DNA from: UBA8337 sp937907245
GTDB taxonomy: Bacteria; Pseudomonadota; Alphaproteobacteria; RS24
Length of the DNA: 64,000 bases
Assembly: GCA_965219485.1 (NCBI GenBank)
Contig: OZ244774.1
Coordinates: 1,302,001-1,366,000, forward strand
Reading direction: 5' to 3'
The notes beneath the pieces are model-generated. The model had not been told where the DNA came from. It did not search any database and was given only the letters and a program-made list of their open reading frames with translations. Within the stretch, counting starts at the first letter, position 1. Every line of letters begins with the position of its first letter. Below are positions 34,004 to 43,254 of the stretch, piece by piece. The position numbers were made by a program, and so were the translations under genes.

Positions 34004-34509
34004 GAGCCGTAAGGATTACCCTTTGGGGAGGCGTGGGTGTCGCGCTGGCGGGCTTTCTCTGGCTCAGTCTGTGGCATGATCGTGGGCCGAGTGGCGGCAG
34101 TTCATCGCAAGATGTGGCAACTTCCTTCCGGCCAACGTTCAACTTGACCGATCACCGCAGCAATGCTGTCACTGTGCAAAGCTATCAGGGCAAATGGTTA
34201 CTGGTCTTTTTCGGATTCACCAACTGTCCGGATATATGCCCGACGACCCTCGCGGAGCTCGCCCGGGTCATGGAGCGACTCGGGCCGGACGCGGGATTGG
34301 TAAAGCCGCTGTTAGTCTCGATTGACCCCGAGCGCGACCGGGTGGAGACCATGGCCGAGTATGTTTCGGTATTTCATCCGACTATCGTCGGCCTGACTGG
34401 AACCGAGGCCCAGATTGCCGAGGCGGCGCGGTCGCGTCAGGCAGTTTTGGCCGGACCAGCTGTCCACGAACGGGTGGCTCTAAAATCAAACGGGCAGAAA
34501 AAATCATGA
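34000..34509 (+). CDS. SCO1/SenC-type copper chaperone, C-terminally truncated
   Basis: 169 residues from a TTG overlapping the dsbA-like stop. N-terminal membrane anchor, then the SCO thioredoxin fold with the copper motif CPDIC (C76, C80) in FFGFTNCPDICPTTLAEL and VSIDPERDR. Family members of ~200 residues carry, after GLTGTEAQIAEAAR, a VDHS-type histidine as third copper ligand; here the protein ends with an unrelated AVLAGPAVHERVALKSNG tail before that point. Copper binding may therefore be impaired. It overlaps lspA by 4 bp. Confidence 0.82.
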   Translation: MRAVRITLWGGVGVALAGFLWLSLWHDRGPSGGSSSQDVATSFRPTFNLTDHRSNAVTVQSYQGKWLLVFFGFTNCPDICPTTLAELARVMERLGPDAGLVKPLLVSIDPERDRVETMAEYVSVFHPTIVGLTGTEAQIAEAARSRQAVLAGPAVHERVALKSNGQKKS

Positions 34510-35039
34510 CCGTTGGTCGTGTGTTTTCCCTCAAACTTCGGCACTTTGGAATTGGTCTTCTCGGAAGCTCCCTCGTTCTGTTGCTCGATCAAGCCTCAAA
34601 ATCGTTCATGATCGAACTCCTCTCGAATCCGCCGCACGTTATTCCCATTTCGTCTTTTTTCAATCTTGCGTTGGGGTTCAACCGTGGGGTCAGCTTCGGC
34701 CTCCTGAACGACCTCGGAACTTGGGGACCAATTGTGTTGTCTTCGCTGGCCGTGGTAATCGTCGGCTTCCTTCTTGTCTGGCTTTGGAATGCCGAGCGCG
34801 CCATTGATGGTGCAGCGATTTCTCTGATCATCGGCGGCGCTTTGGGAAACCTCCTGGATCGGATACGAGTCGGCGCCGTAACGGACTTTCTCGATTTCTT
34901 CATTGGCGTGTACCACTGGCCCGCATTCAATTTGGCTGATACCGGGATTTTCACCGGAGCTGCCCTTCTTGTTATTCAGTCGTTTCGTACCAGCAAGAAA
35001 ACGATACAAGACTGTGCTGAAGATGGTTCAATAGAATAG
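34506..35039 (+). CDS. lspA: Lipoprotein signal peptidase (signal peptidase II), PbrC-like context
   Basis: 177 residues with four membrane helices. The catalytic aspartates are in GNLLDRIRVGAVTDFLDFF and WPAFNLADTGI, as in LspA. It cleaves prolipoproteins at the inner membrane. A second LspA inside a metal operon is known from lead-resistance systems (PbrC) next to a PbrR-type regulator, which matches the regulator at 31713-32168. Last gene of the dsb-SCO operon, cut short downstream by an IS fragment. Confidence 0.92.
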   Translation: MTVGRVFSLKLRHFGIGLLGSSLVLLLDQASKSFMIELLSNPPHVIPISSFFNLALGFNRGVSFGLLNDLGTWGPIVLSSLAVVIVGFLLVWLWNAERAIDGAAISLIIGGALGNLLDRIRVGAVTDFLDFFIGVYHWPAFNLADTGIFTGAALLVIQSFRTSKKTIQDCAEDGSIE

Positions 35040-35044
35040 TACTA

Positions 35045-35161
35045 ATGAAACATAGATTTACAGACGAACAAGTTATCGGGATTTTGAAAGAACATGAAGC
35101 CGGTGTAACGGTGAAGGAACTGTGCTGCAATTTCGGCATGTCGGACGCCACTTTGCGAAGG
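35045..35161 (+). mobile_element. IS3-family orfA remnant
   Basis: The first ~39 codons match the start of IS3-family transposase subunit A (KHRFTDEQVIGILKEHEAGV, then a helix-turn-helix around CCNFGMSDATLRR). The match stops at about 35161 and continues into unrelated sequence, so only the 5' end of the element survives. It marks a past rearrangement at the junction between the dsb/lspA operon and the tRNA-fMet attachment site. Confidence 0.75.
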
Positions 35162-35228
35162 AGTTCCTCCCCTCATGATTCCACAGTGATTCCAGTGGAC
35201 CATTTCGGCACATACCCCAAGAATCCAA

Positions 35229-35258
35229 AAGCCCGTAACTCTTTGAAGTTACGGGCTT
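35229..35258 (-). terminator. Intrinsic terminator next to the tRNA-fMet fragment
   Basis: AAGCCCGTAACT and AGTTACGGGCTT form a perfect 12-bp stem with a 6-nt loop; on the minus strand it is followed by TTTT. It lies 4 bp past the CCA end of the tRNA-fMet fragment and reads in the tRNA's direction, so it is the original tRNA terminator. Confidence 0.8.
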
Positions 35259-35262
35259 AAGT

Positions 35263-35307
35263 TGGTTGCGGGGGTAGGATTTGAACCTACGACCTTCAGG
35301 TTATGAG
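35263..35307 (-). other. Initiator tRNA-fMet 3' fragment, integrase attachment site
   Basis: On the minus strand the 45 bp read from the anticodon loop (CTCATAACC) through the variable and T loops to CCGCAACCA, the 3' end of initiator tRNA-fMet. Identity stops at 35308, at the anticodon stem. A tyrosine integrase gene begins 206 bp to the right. The fragment plus integrase form one end of an island inserted into a tRNA-fMet gene. Confidence 0.82.
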
Positions 35308-35347
35308 ATTTAAGGTAACTATAACTCACAATAATTCACATACTTAT

Positions 35348-35414
35348 TTATTGTTATTTTTCAAATGTTTATAAAACACGCCTTACTGTGGCTTATTGTC
35401 ATTTATTGCCATTT
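35348..35414. repeat. Candidate integrase arm-type sites
   Basis: Three imperfect direct repeats of TTATTGNNATTT occur at 35348-35359, 35393-35404 and 35403-35414, between the attachment core and the integrase start. A further pair GGTCCAAA-TTTGGTCCAAA lies just downstream. Direct repeats in this place are what integrase N-terminal arm-binding domains recognise. Function is inferred from position. Confidence 0.4.
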
Positions 35415-35512
35415 TTTATGGTTTAGTGGTCCAAATTTGGTCCAAAAATGTTTGTGACGACCTTCATATGTGATAGAGTGCGATCATATTCAAAACATAT
35501 GAGGATGGAAGT

Positions 35513-36631
35513 TTGGCAGTTATTGATAAACGTGTTGGCAAAAAAGGCGTGAGCTACCGCGCCCGTGTTCGGGTGCATGGCTATCCTGTCCAAGCCAAAA
35601 CATTCAAACGCCTGACCGATGCCCAAACATGGGCCAAACGTATCGAAACGCAAATTGCCGATGGCGAGTTCCGCAATGTTTCAACGCAGGCCAAAAAACA
35701 AACCCTGGCCGACGTTATCAATAAATATCGTGAAGATGTGCTGCCCCATAAGGCCCCGTCAAGCCAACGGGTGGAAAATACCTATCTGAACCACTGGGAA
35801 CGGGAACTGGGCAGCTATGCCCTCTCCTTCCTCACCCATGAGATTATCAGCAAGAAAGTGGCAGAACTTAAAAACGCAGGTGACCAACGCGAGCAGCTTG
35901 AAGAAGATCAAAAGCCAAACAAGCCCAAGTCACCCAAAACCGTGAAGCACTATCGTGACAATCTGGAAATTCTGCTGAACCATGCTCAAAAATGGGGTTG
36001 GCTTGGCGCTGCGAACCCCATGCAGGGTGTTGGCCGCATTACTAAGGCCAATAAAGAGCGTGTGCGCTTCCTGGATGATGATGAACGCCAAGCCCTGCTT
36101 GCCGCCTGTAAGGCCAGCCCGAACCCTCAGCTATACGCTGTGGTGGTCTTTGCCTTATCCACCGGCGCACGAAAGAATGAGATTTTAAAGCTGAAGCTCA
36201 AAGACCTGGACCTTGACCGCCAGGTGGCCATTCTGCGCGAAACCAAAAACCGCGAAACCCGCAAGGTGCCGATTGTCGGTTATTTGAAAGATGTGCTGCT
36301 GGATCACCTAGACTGGCGCAAGGACTATGTAGCGAACATGGAAAATGGCTCAGACTTCATTTTCCCGCGTACCGACGGGAAACAACCTATTGATATTCGT
36401 AAGGCTTGGGAAAACGCCCGCGATAAAGCTGGCATTGTGGATTTCCGTTTCCATGATCTGCGCCACAGTGCCGCCAGCTACCTCGCCATGAACGGTGCTA
36501 GCCAGCTTGAGATTGCCGAAGTGCTTGGCCACAAGACCCTCCAGATGGTCAAACGCTACTCTCACCTGTCTGAGGATCATACCCGTGATGTGGTCGAAAA
36601 GATGAACAGCAAGATTTTCAAACCTAAATGA
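35513..36631 (+). CDS. int: Tyrosine recombinase (integrase) of the tRNA-fMet island
   Basis: 372 residues from a TTG with GGAAG upstream. N-terminal beta-strand arm-binding domain (VSYRARVRVHGYPVQAKTF), SAM-like core-binding domain (~65-190), catalytic domain with R220 (STGARKNEIL), H314 and R317 (HDLRHS), LGHKTLQM and nucleophile Y349 (KRYSHL). All catalytic residues are kept, so it is probably active. It lies next to its likely attachment site and points into the island. Confidence 0.93.
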   Translation: MAVIDKRVGKKGVSYRARVRVHGYPVQAKTFKRLTDAQTWAKRIETQIADGEFRNVSTQAKKQTLADVINKYREDVLPHKAPSSQRVENTYLNHWERELGSYALSFLTHEIISKKVAELKNAGDQREQLEEDQKPNKPKSPKTVKHYRDNLEILLNHAQKWGWLGAANPMQGVGRITKANKERVRFLDDDERQALLAACKASPNPQLYAVVVFALSTGARKNEILKLKLKDLDLDRQVAILRETKNRETRKVPIVGYLKDVLLDHLDWRKDYVANMENGSDFIFPRTDGKQPIDIRKAWENARDKAGIVDFRFHDLRHSAASYLAMNGASQLEIAEVLGHKTLQMVKRYSHLSEDHTRDVVEKMNSKIFKPK

Positions 36632-36648
36632 CAAAAAAACAGGGCGTA

Positions 36649-37548
36649 CTAAACATTCCTGAGGTCAGAATGAGAACTACATATGTTATTTTCAAATTCG
36701 AGTGTCGAATGTTCTATCTCAAATTTATCTTGAAGCAGTTTTTTAAGGCATTTTTTCAGCGCATCCATGTCAGCCTCTTTTTCCAACACTACGTGAGCTT
36801 CTAAAGCATTACGATGTTCATCAAGCTGCCACACATGCACATGATGAACATTTAATACACCCTCAACAGCTTCCATGACTGAAGTCACATTCTGCATATT
36901 CAGGCCTTTTGGTGCCCCTTCCATAAGGAGGTGAATAACTTTGGGAGTTTCGGTGAAGCCTTGGTAAAGAACATACACTGATATCAGTAAAGTCATGGCT
37001 GCATCTGTCCAAACCCAACCATAAAGCAAGATAAGCGTCCCGGCAATAATCACACCAACCGATGCGAGAGCATCTGTTACGTTGTGCAGAAAAGCCGCCT
37101 TGATATTCATACTGGTTTTGGACTGGCTATAAGTGAGCAGTGCGGTAAAAACATCAACGGCTAATGCAATTCCGGCGACGATAACGACCATCCATCCCGC
37201 CACCGGCTCCGGCGTGATAAAGCGCATGATCGCTTCATAGCATAGATACAAGCCTATGATGATAAGCGTAGTTAAATTGATGAGCGCTGCCACGGTTTCC
37301 GCACGCTTATAGCCGAATGTTTTGAACTGATCGGGTGGTTTACGGCCTATGCGTATCGCAACCAGCGCAATAAGAAGCGAGGCGGCATCACTGAAATTAT
37401 GCAGTGCATCAGCAATTAGTGACAAACTGCCTGATACAGCCCCACCGATAATTTGAGCAAATGTTAAAAGGATATTGGCAAGCACCGCCCACCAAAGGCG
37501 GCGCTCACCTATTTGAGAGGGGTCGCTATGGTGATGATTATGCCCCAT
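36649..37548 (-). CDS. czcD: CzcD-type cation diffusion facilitator
   Basis: 299 residues. A His-rich start (GHNHHHSD), six membrane helices with HxxxD sites at ALHNFSDA (TM2) and FLHNVTDA (TM5), and a cytoplasmic C-terminal domain (VHHVHVWQLDEHRNALEAHVVL). It exports Zn2+, Cd2+ or Co2+ from cytoplasm to periplasm in exchange for protons. Its start overlaps the end of czcA by 11 bp, so it is translated with the czcCBA system, which would then carry the metal across the outer membrane. Confidence 0.95.
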   Translation of the reverse strand: MGHNHHHSDPSQIGERRLWWAVLANILLTFAQIIGGAVSGSLSLIADALHNFSDAASLLIALVAIRIGRKPPDQFKTFGYKRAETVAALINLTTLIIIGLYLCYEAIMRFITPEPVAGWMVVIVAGIALAVDVFTALLTYSQSKTSMNIKAAFLHNVTDALASVGVIIAGTLILLYGWVWTDAAMTLLISVYVLYQGFTETPKVIHLLMEGAPKGLNMQNVTSVMEAVEGVLNVHHVHVWQLDEHRNALEAHVVLEKEADMDALKKCLKKLLQDKFEIEHSTLEFENNICSSHSDLRNV

Positions 37549-40500
37549 ACCGCGCCTCTTTTTTCTTTCTGCGGTTTTTCAGAAAATTCTTCCCTGGGAA
37601 GAACTTATACAGAGCTGGCAAAACCAACAATGTCAGGATGGTTGAGGATATAATCCCACCGATGACAACAGTCGCCAGTGGCCTTTGCACTTCTGAGCCT
37701 GCACCGACATTAAAGGCCATCGGGACGAACCCAAGAGAGGCCACAAGTGCTGTCATCAGAACAGGTCTCAGACGCGTCAAAGCGCCTTCAATAATCGCTT
37801 CATCAAGTGCTCTACCTTTGGCCTGCAAATCACGGATGAAGGAAATCATCACCACGCCATTCAAGACTGCCACACCAGACAGGGCAATAAAACCAACCCC
37901 TGCAGAAATTGACAGCGGAATATCGCGAAGCATCAAAGCCGCTATACCACCTGTTAAAGCCAATGGCACGCCAGAGAAAATCACCAGTGCGGCACGCGCA
38001 GAGTTAAACGCCATAAATAGCAGGCCGAAAATCAGGGCTAGTGCAATAGGAACAACAATCATCAGTCTTGTTTTAGCCGAGATAAGCTGCTCAAACGTCC
38101 CCCCATATTCAACCCAATAACCAGAAGGAAGGCTTACTTGAGTTTTTACTGCCTCCTGAAGTTCAGCTACAAAGCTACCAAGGTCTCGCTCTCTAACATT
38201 TGCTGTTACAGTAATACGACGTTTGGCGTTTTCTCGGCTGATCTGTGCAGGGCCAAAAGCAATGTTTAGGTCGGCAACTTCTTTAAGTGGAACATAATCT
38301 GGCCTGCTATCAGCTCCCTCCATTTCGGCAAGGGGTAACGGCACAGGCAGCCTTTCCAATGTTTCAATGTCACTGCGTAAATGTTCCGGCAAGCGCACAA
38401 CAATGTCAAAGCGTCTATCGCCCTCATAAAGAACACCAGCTTCACGACCACCCATGGCAACTTCCACCACTTCTTGGACATCGGCCACATTTAATCCATA
38501 ACGCTCTAGACGTTTACGGTCAGGAACGACGCTGAGCGTTGGAAGACCTGTAACTTGTTCAACCTTGACGTCTGCTGCTCCAGAAACTGACCGCAAAACT
38601 TTTTCAATATCTTGCGCGGAAGCTAAAAGCTGATCCATATCATCGCCATAAATCTTTACGGCTAGATCACTCCTTACACCCGATATCAATTCATTAAAGC
38701 GGAGTTCGATGGGTTGAGAGAATTCATAGGCACTGCCCGGCACTTTCTCGAGTGCAATTTCCATTTCCTCAATCAAATCTTCTTTTAGCTTATCAGGGTT
38801 TGGCCACTCTTCACGAGGCTTAAGCAAAACATAAATATCAGCGATATTTGGTGGCATTGCATCTGTGGCAACTTCTGCTGTCCCGATACGCGCAATAATT
38901 GTTCGCACTTCGGGAAATTTCATAACCTCTTCTTCAAGTTTAAACTGCATCTCTACAGATTGAGTCAATGATGTACCAGGCGCCCGAAGAGCCTGTATGG
39001 CAATGTCTCCCTCATCAAGCGAGGGAACGAACTCTGCCCCCATCCTTGTGGCCCCAAACAAGCTGACAACGACTAAAGCAACAGCAAAACTAATAACAGG
39101 TAAAGGCCGACGAAGCGTAAATTTTAGCAAGGGCTCATACCCTTTTTTAGCACCTCCGATAATGCGACCTTCCTTTTCATCAACTTTGCCAGTGATAAAT
39201 GTAGCAACCGCTGCAGGCACAAAAGTGAGTGATAATACCAAAGCGGAAAGCAACGCCATCACAACCGTTAAAGCCATCGGGTGGAACATCTTACCTTCAA
39301 CACCCGTCAAGGCAAAGATCGGCAAATAAACAACCGTAATAATGATCACGCCAAAAATACTGGGCTTGATAACTTCTGCTGTGGCTTTTGCCGCTAGATC
39401 AAAGCGTTCTTCCTTGCTGAGCAAGCGCCCCAACTGGTGCTGCGCCATGCCGAAACGACGAATACAGTTCTCCATTATGATAACCGCGCCATCAACAATC
39501 AGACCAAAATCCAGCGCGCCAAGGCTCATCAAATTACCAGATACCTTGTTTTCGACCATGCCTGTAATTGTCATCAGCATCGAGATCGGAATAACCGCCG
39601 CTGTAATCAAAGCAGCTCTTAGATTACCCAAAAGTAGGAAAAGAATAACAATAACGAGCAAAGCCCCTTCAACAAGGTTCTTCTCAACTGTTTTAATGGT
39701 ACGCTCTACCAATGTTGTTCTGTCATAAACTGCATTCGTCACGACGCCTTCAGGCAGGCTGGAAGCAATTTCTTCAAGTTTTTTTCCAACCCGTTGGGCC
39801 ACATCTTGTGAGTTTTCGCCCATCAGCATCATGGCCGTACCAAGCACAACTTCACGTCCGTTTTCAGTTGCAGCACCTGTTCGTAAAGGTGAACCTAGTT
39901 TAACATCGGCAACATCGCCAATACGGATGGTGACCTCATCGCGCTTTGCAAGAATGATCTTATTTATATCTTCAATGCTCTCAACCTGACCTGGAATACG
40001 AACTAGATATTGCTCTCCGTTGCGTTCGATATAACCCGCGCCGACGTTATCGTTGTTCTTCTCAAGAGCTTGTAAAACATCATGAATTGTCAAGTCATAG
40101 CTAAGCAACCGTTCGGGATAAGGTGTCACATGGAATTGTTGTTCATACCCACCAATCGTATTGACCTCAACCACGCCTTTTAAGTTACGAAGCTGCGGTA
40201 CAATGATCCATTCCTGTATGGTTAATAAATCCATCGGAGTGTAAGCTGATCCGTCTTCCTTTTTTGCACCTTCTCCAGCTTCAACTGTATAGAAGAAAAT
40301 TTCCCCAAGACCTGTTGAGACAGGCCCCATGATTGGCTCTATTCCTTCTGGCACTTCACTTTTTATTTGCTGAAGTTTTTCACTGATAAGTTGACGTGCA
40401 AAATAAATATCTGTGCCATCTTCAAAAATGACCGTTACTTGCGATAGGCCATAACGAGACAATGAGCGAGTATGGTCAAGTTTAGGGATACCCGCCAAGA

Positions 40501-40714
40501 CCGTTTCAATCGGGAATGTGATACGCTGCTCGACTTCTAACGGCGAATATCCTGCTGCCTCAGTATTAATTTGCACTTGCACATTCGTAATATCAGGAAC
40601 AGCATCAATCGGAAGACGATTAAAATTGTAAATGCCAAGAGCGCATAAGCACAGCACAACAATCATCACCAACCAACGATGGCGTATAGATAGGGAAACA
40701 ATATTTTCTAACAT
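37538..40714 (-). CDS. czcA: CzcA-type heavy-metal RND pump
   Basis: 1058 residues from the ATG at 40714 (MLENIVSLSIRHRWLV); an ATG nine codons upstream is possible but has no ribosome site. Twelve membrane helices in the RND 1+5+1+5 pattern with two large periplasmic loops. The proton-relay segment GALDFGLIVDGAVIIMEN has the two Asp and the Glu typical of the divalent-cation (HME1, Zn/Co/Cd) class, unlike the CusA gene in this window. It drives metal out through CzcB and CzcC using the proton gradient. Confidence 0.94.
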   Translation of the reverse strand: MLENIVSLSIRHRWLVMIVVLCLCALGIYNFNRLPIDAVPDITNVQVQINTEAAGYSPLEVEQRITFPIETVLAGIPKLDHTRSLSRYGLSQVTVIFEDGTDIYFARQLISEKLQQIKSEVPEGIEPIMGPVSTGLGEIFFYTVEAGEGAKKEDGSAYTPMDLLTIQEWIIVPQLRNLKGVVEVNTIGGYEQQFHVTPYPERLLSYDLTIHDVLQALEKNNDNVGAGYIERNGEQYLVRIPGQVESIEDINKIILAKRDEVTIRIGDVADVKLGSPLRTGAATENGREVVLGTAMMLMGENSQDVAQRVGKKLEEIASSLPEGVVTNAVYDRTTLVERTIKTVEKNLVEGALLVIVILFLLLGNLRAALITAAVIPISMLMTITGMVENKVSGNLMSLGALDFGLIVDGAVIIMENCIRRFGMAQHQLGRLLSKEERFDLAAKATAEVIKPSIFGVIIITVVYLPIFALTGVEGKMFHPMALTVVMALLSALVLSLTFVPAAVATFITGKVDEKEGRIIGGAKKGYEPLLKFTLRRPLPVISFAVALVVVSLFGATRMGAEFVPSLDEGDIAIQALRAPGTSLTQSVEMQFKLEEEVMKFPEVRTIIARIGTAEVATDAMPPNIADIYVLLKPREEWPNPDKLKEDLIEEMEIALEKVPGSAYEFSQPIELRFNELISGVRSDLAVKIYGDDMDQLLASAQDIEKVLRSVSGAADVKVEQVTGLPTLSVVPDRKRLERYGLNVADVQEVVEVAMGGREAGVLYEGDRRFDIVVRLPEHLRSDIETLERLPVPLPLAEMEGADSRPDYVPLKEVADLNIAFGPAQISRENAKRRITVTANVRERDLGSFVAELQEAVKTQVSLPSGYWVEYGGTFEQLISAKTRLMIVVPIALALIFGLLFMAFNSARAALVIFSGVPLALTGGIAALMLRDIPLSISAGVGFIALSGVAVLNGVVMISFIRDLQAKGRALDEAIIEGALTRLRPVLMTALVASLGFVPMAFNVGAGSEVQRPLATVVIGGIISSTILTLLVLPALYKFFPGKNFLKNRRKKKEARYGA

Positions 40715-40743
40715 GGGAATTTTCTCTTTATTATTATTCATTC

Positions 40744-41859
40744 TTAATGAGAATGTGCTGCAGTTGCTTTCAAAATGTCTGACTTGACGATAAAACTTCC
40801 GTCAGAAACATAAGCCTCACCAGCTTTAAGCCCCTGAATAATTTCAACGTAACCATCATTTTTGCGACCTGTTTTCACTGGCCGGGGGATAAATGAGTTC
40901 CCTTCCTTGACAAAAACTACACCACCCAGTTCTTCCATTTTTTGCAAGGCGCTCGCTTTCACGGCTATTTGCGCTTCAGTTTCAGCAACACGCACATCAC
41001 CCTCTATGGTCATGCCAGGCTTCCATATTCGTTCTGGATTAGGCAGGACAATAATTGCAATTTGCGTTTGGGTTAATTCATCGGCCGTAGGAAACAACAT
41101 ATCGATTTTGCCCACAGCGGTTTTATCCCCTTCGAGCGTATGAATAGAAACACGTTGCCCGCTCTCGACATAATCGGCATCACGGGGGAATACATGAAAT
41201 TTGGCCCATACGTTAGAAAGGTCTGCAATCACAAAAAGCACATCACCATTAGCAACATCGCCGATATTGGTATTGCGCTCTAGAACAACGCCGCTGATTG
41301 GTGCTTTAATATTGTAATCCTGAAGACTTTCATTCGATTCAACAACCGCCAGAACTTGCCCTTTTTCAACGCGCTCTCCCAAATTAACATTAACGCTCCG
41401 CACGATCCCTTCAAAACGAGCACGAACGTCTGCTCTCGTATTTTGATTCAGAGTAATACGACCTGTTAGCGGTATTGTCTGGCTTACCATAGCTGGAGCA
41501 GCTGTATTAATAACAATGCCCATGCGCTGAACAGATTCAGGCGCTATTTCAGCTTTACCTTCCTCATGTTCTCCATGTTCATCTTCACCTTCTTCATGAC
41601 CTTCCTCAGGTTTTGTCGAGCCATGCCCATGACCATCGTGATCATCTTGTTCTTGATGGGCATCATGACCATGGTCCTCATGATTATCAGTTTCCTCACC
41701 ATGTTCGTTATGCTCATCCCCATCAGCATGCGCACGTTCTTCGGCTTCATCGTGTTTTTCAAAAGTTTCCGGATAAGCATCCGCTGCGTGTGCAGATACA
41801 GTTATGATGGGCGTCATCAACCAACCAAAGATTGCGGCTAGTAATAAATAATGTTTCAT
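40744..41859 (-). CDS. czcB: CzcB-type periplasmic adaptor
   Basis: 371 residues. Signal peptide ending SAHAADA. Residues ~30-105 are an unusually long His/Asp/Glu-rich stretch (HDEAEERAH, HGHDAHQEQDDHDGHGHG) likely to bind Zn2+ or other divalent ions. Then come the lipoyl/barrel-sandwich halves (VEKGQVLAVVES, NYNIKAPISG-type), and membrane-proximal domains. It links CzcA to CzcC and may hand over metal. Spaced 13 bp after czcC. Confidence 0.92.
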   Translation of the reverse strand: MKHYLLLAAIFGWLMTPIITVSAHAADAYPETFEKHDEAEERAHADGDEHNEHGEETDNHEDHGHDAHQEQDDHDGHGHGSTKPEEGHEEGEDEHGEHEEGKAEIAPESVQRMGIVINTAAPAMVSQTIPLTGRITLNQNTRADVRARFEGIVRSVNVNLGERVEKGQVLAVVESNESLQDYNIKAPISGVVLERNTNIGDVANGDVLFVIADLSNVWAKFHVFPRDADYVESGQRVSIHTLEGDKTAVGKIDMLFPTADELTQTQIAIIVLPNPERIWKPGMTIEGDVRVAETEAQIAVKASALQKMEELGGVVFVKEGNSFIPRPVKTGRKNDGYVEIIQGLKAGEAYVSDGSFIVKSDILKATAAHSH

Positions 41860-41872
41860 TCTTGAGTCTCTC

Positions 41873-43144
41873 CTATTTTAAAGAAATTATTTGTTGAATG
41901 AGCCCAGCATGAGCGCTCATAAGAAAATCAACTTGCGCCTGGGCTTGGTGAAATTGCAGAAGACTATTCAAATGAGCTTCTTGCATTTCATAAAGAGTGC
42001 GCTGAGCATCCAACAATTCCAAGAATGAGAACCGGCCTAACCCATACCCTTCAGAAGCTTGGTTGTAGGCTCTAAGAGCGCTTGGAATAATTTCATCCTG
42101 ATAACGTTTGACTGCATTTGACGCGGCCAGAATTTGTGCATAAATCAATTCAGCCGATTCTTTTAATGATAGGATAGCCGCCTCTGCTTCATATTCAGCT
42201 TTAAAACTTTTAGCACGTTCAGAAGCAATATTTCCCTGGTTACGATTAAAGAATGGCAATGGGATAGAAATACTCGCAATCAATGCGTTACTGTTTGTTT
42301 CGTTAAACCGACGAACGCCTAAACCCAGCCGAGGGTTGGGAATTGCGTTTGCTCGGGCCAGATCAATTCTGCTCTTAGACTGAAGCCTTTTTAGACCCGC
42401 AATAAGTGCTAGAGGAGATTCCTGTATTGCAACCAGCAGGTCTTCTTTTTCTGGCAAGTCTATAACTGTCAATAAGGGCTTATACTCAAAGCCTAGCTCA
42501 TCCACATTCCCAGAAAGTAGGCGTTCAAACCGAGCTTTAGATGAATCAAAAATCTCTAAAGCAGCTGTTTTCTCTATTTCAGCAGCTTGTTGCTCAATAT
42601 CAACCTTAGTGTGTTGAATATCAGATGCAGCGGCAGCCTTTACACGCCCCTTGACTGCCAAATGCGTTTTATTGGCCAGTTCAAGTCGTTTTTCTGCCAG
42701 ATTAAGCCTTTGATGCGCAATATTTAGTTCGGCATAAGCTTGGTGAATGTTTGCCAGTATGCCTAAGATATCAGCTATCGTTTGTTCCTGAGTGATTTGA
42801 AGCTCATAATTGGCGACCTCTCGACGGTAACGACGCTTGCCCCCAATTTCTAGCTCCTGTTCAATCCCGTAGGTGACTTCAGCCATGCCTGTACCAGAAA
42901 ACTGGTCATTGCCACCAAAATTTTCCATCTCTACGGTTGCTTCGGGGTTTGGTCTTAATCTTGCCTGTAAAAGGTTTCCTTTTGCTATATTCACTGAAGC
43001 AAGTGCAGCCTGAATATCAGGGTTGCGTTCGAGCGCCGTTACAAACACATGACGGAATTCGTCAGCATCATCTTGTGCAAAGCCCTCAACAGGTAGGAGA
43101 AGTAGAGACGTGCTTAATAGTAAGGTAAATATTATATTTTTCAT
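41873..43144 (-). CDS. czcC: CzcC-type outer-membrane factor
   Basis: 423 residues, TolC-like. Signal peptide with LLLSTSLLLLPVEGFA. Two coiled-coil repeats of the OMF fold (NPDIQAALASVNIAKGNLLQARLRP and the later LARANAIPNPRLGLG). It forms the outer-membrane duct for the CzcBA pump. First of the czcCBA-D cluster after a small CzcI-like gene 110 bp upstream. Confidence 0.92.
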   Translation of the reverse strand: MKNIIFTLLLSTSLLLLPVEGFAQDDADEFRHVFVTALERNPDIQAALASVNIAKGNLLQARLRPNPEATVEMENFGGNDQFSGTGMAEVTYGIEQELEIGGKRRYRREVANYELQITQEQTIADILGILANIHQAYAELNIAHQRLNLAEKRLELANKTHLAVKGRVKAAAASDIQHTKVDIEQQAAEIEKTAALEIFDSSKARFERLLSGNVDELGFEYKPLLTVIDLPEKEDLLVAIQESPLALIAGLKRLQSKSRIDLARANAIPNPRLGLGVRRFNETNSNALIASISIPLPFFNRNQGNIASERAKSFKAEYEAEAAILSLKESAELIYAQILAASNAVKRYQDEIIPSALRAYNQASEGYGLGRFSFLELLDAQRTLYEMQEAHLNSLLQFHQAQAQVDFLMSAHAGLIQQIISLK

Positions 43145-43254
43145 AAATTAGCCTTTTGCTCGGTTAACGTGGTTAAACGTCAGCAAGTGATTGCTGGCAA
43201 ACGAATCCGGGCAAAAGTCTATGTAAATTTAGGAATTAAAGACGCATTTTGCCC

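Noticed and set aside
35263..35307. A complete tRNA-fMet gene
   Set aside because: The D arm and 5' acceptor strand are missing to the right of 35307.
41560..41800. Met- and His-rich open frames on both strands
   Set aside because: They are shadows of the His/Asp/Glu-rich N-terminal region of CzcB.
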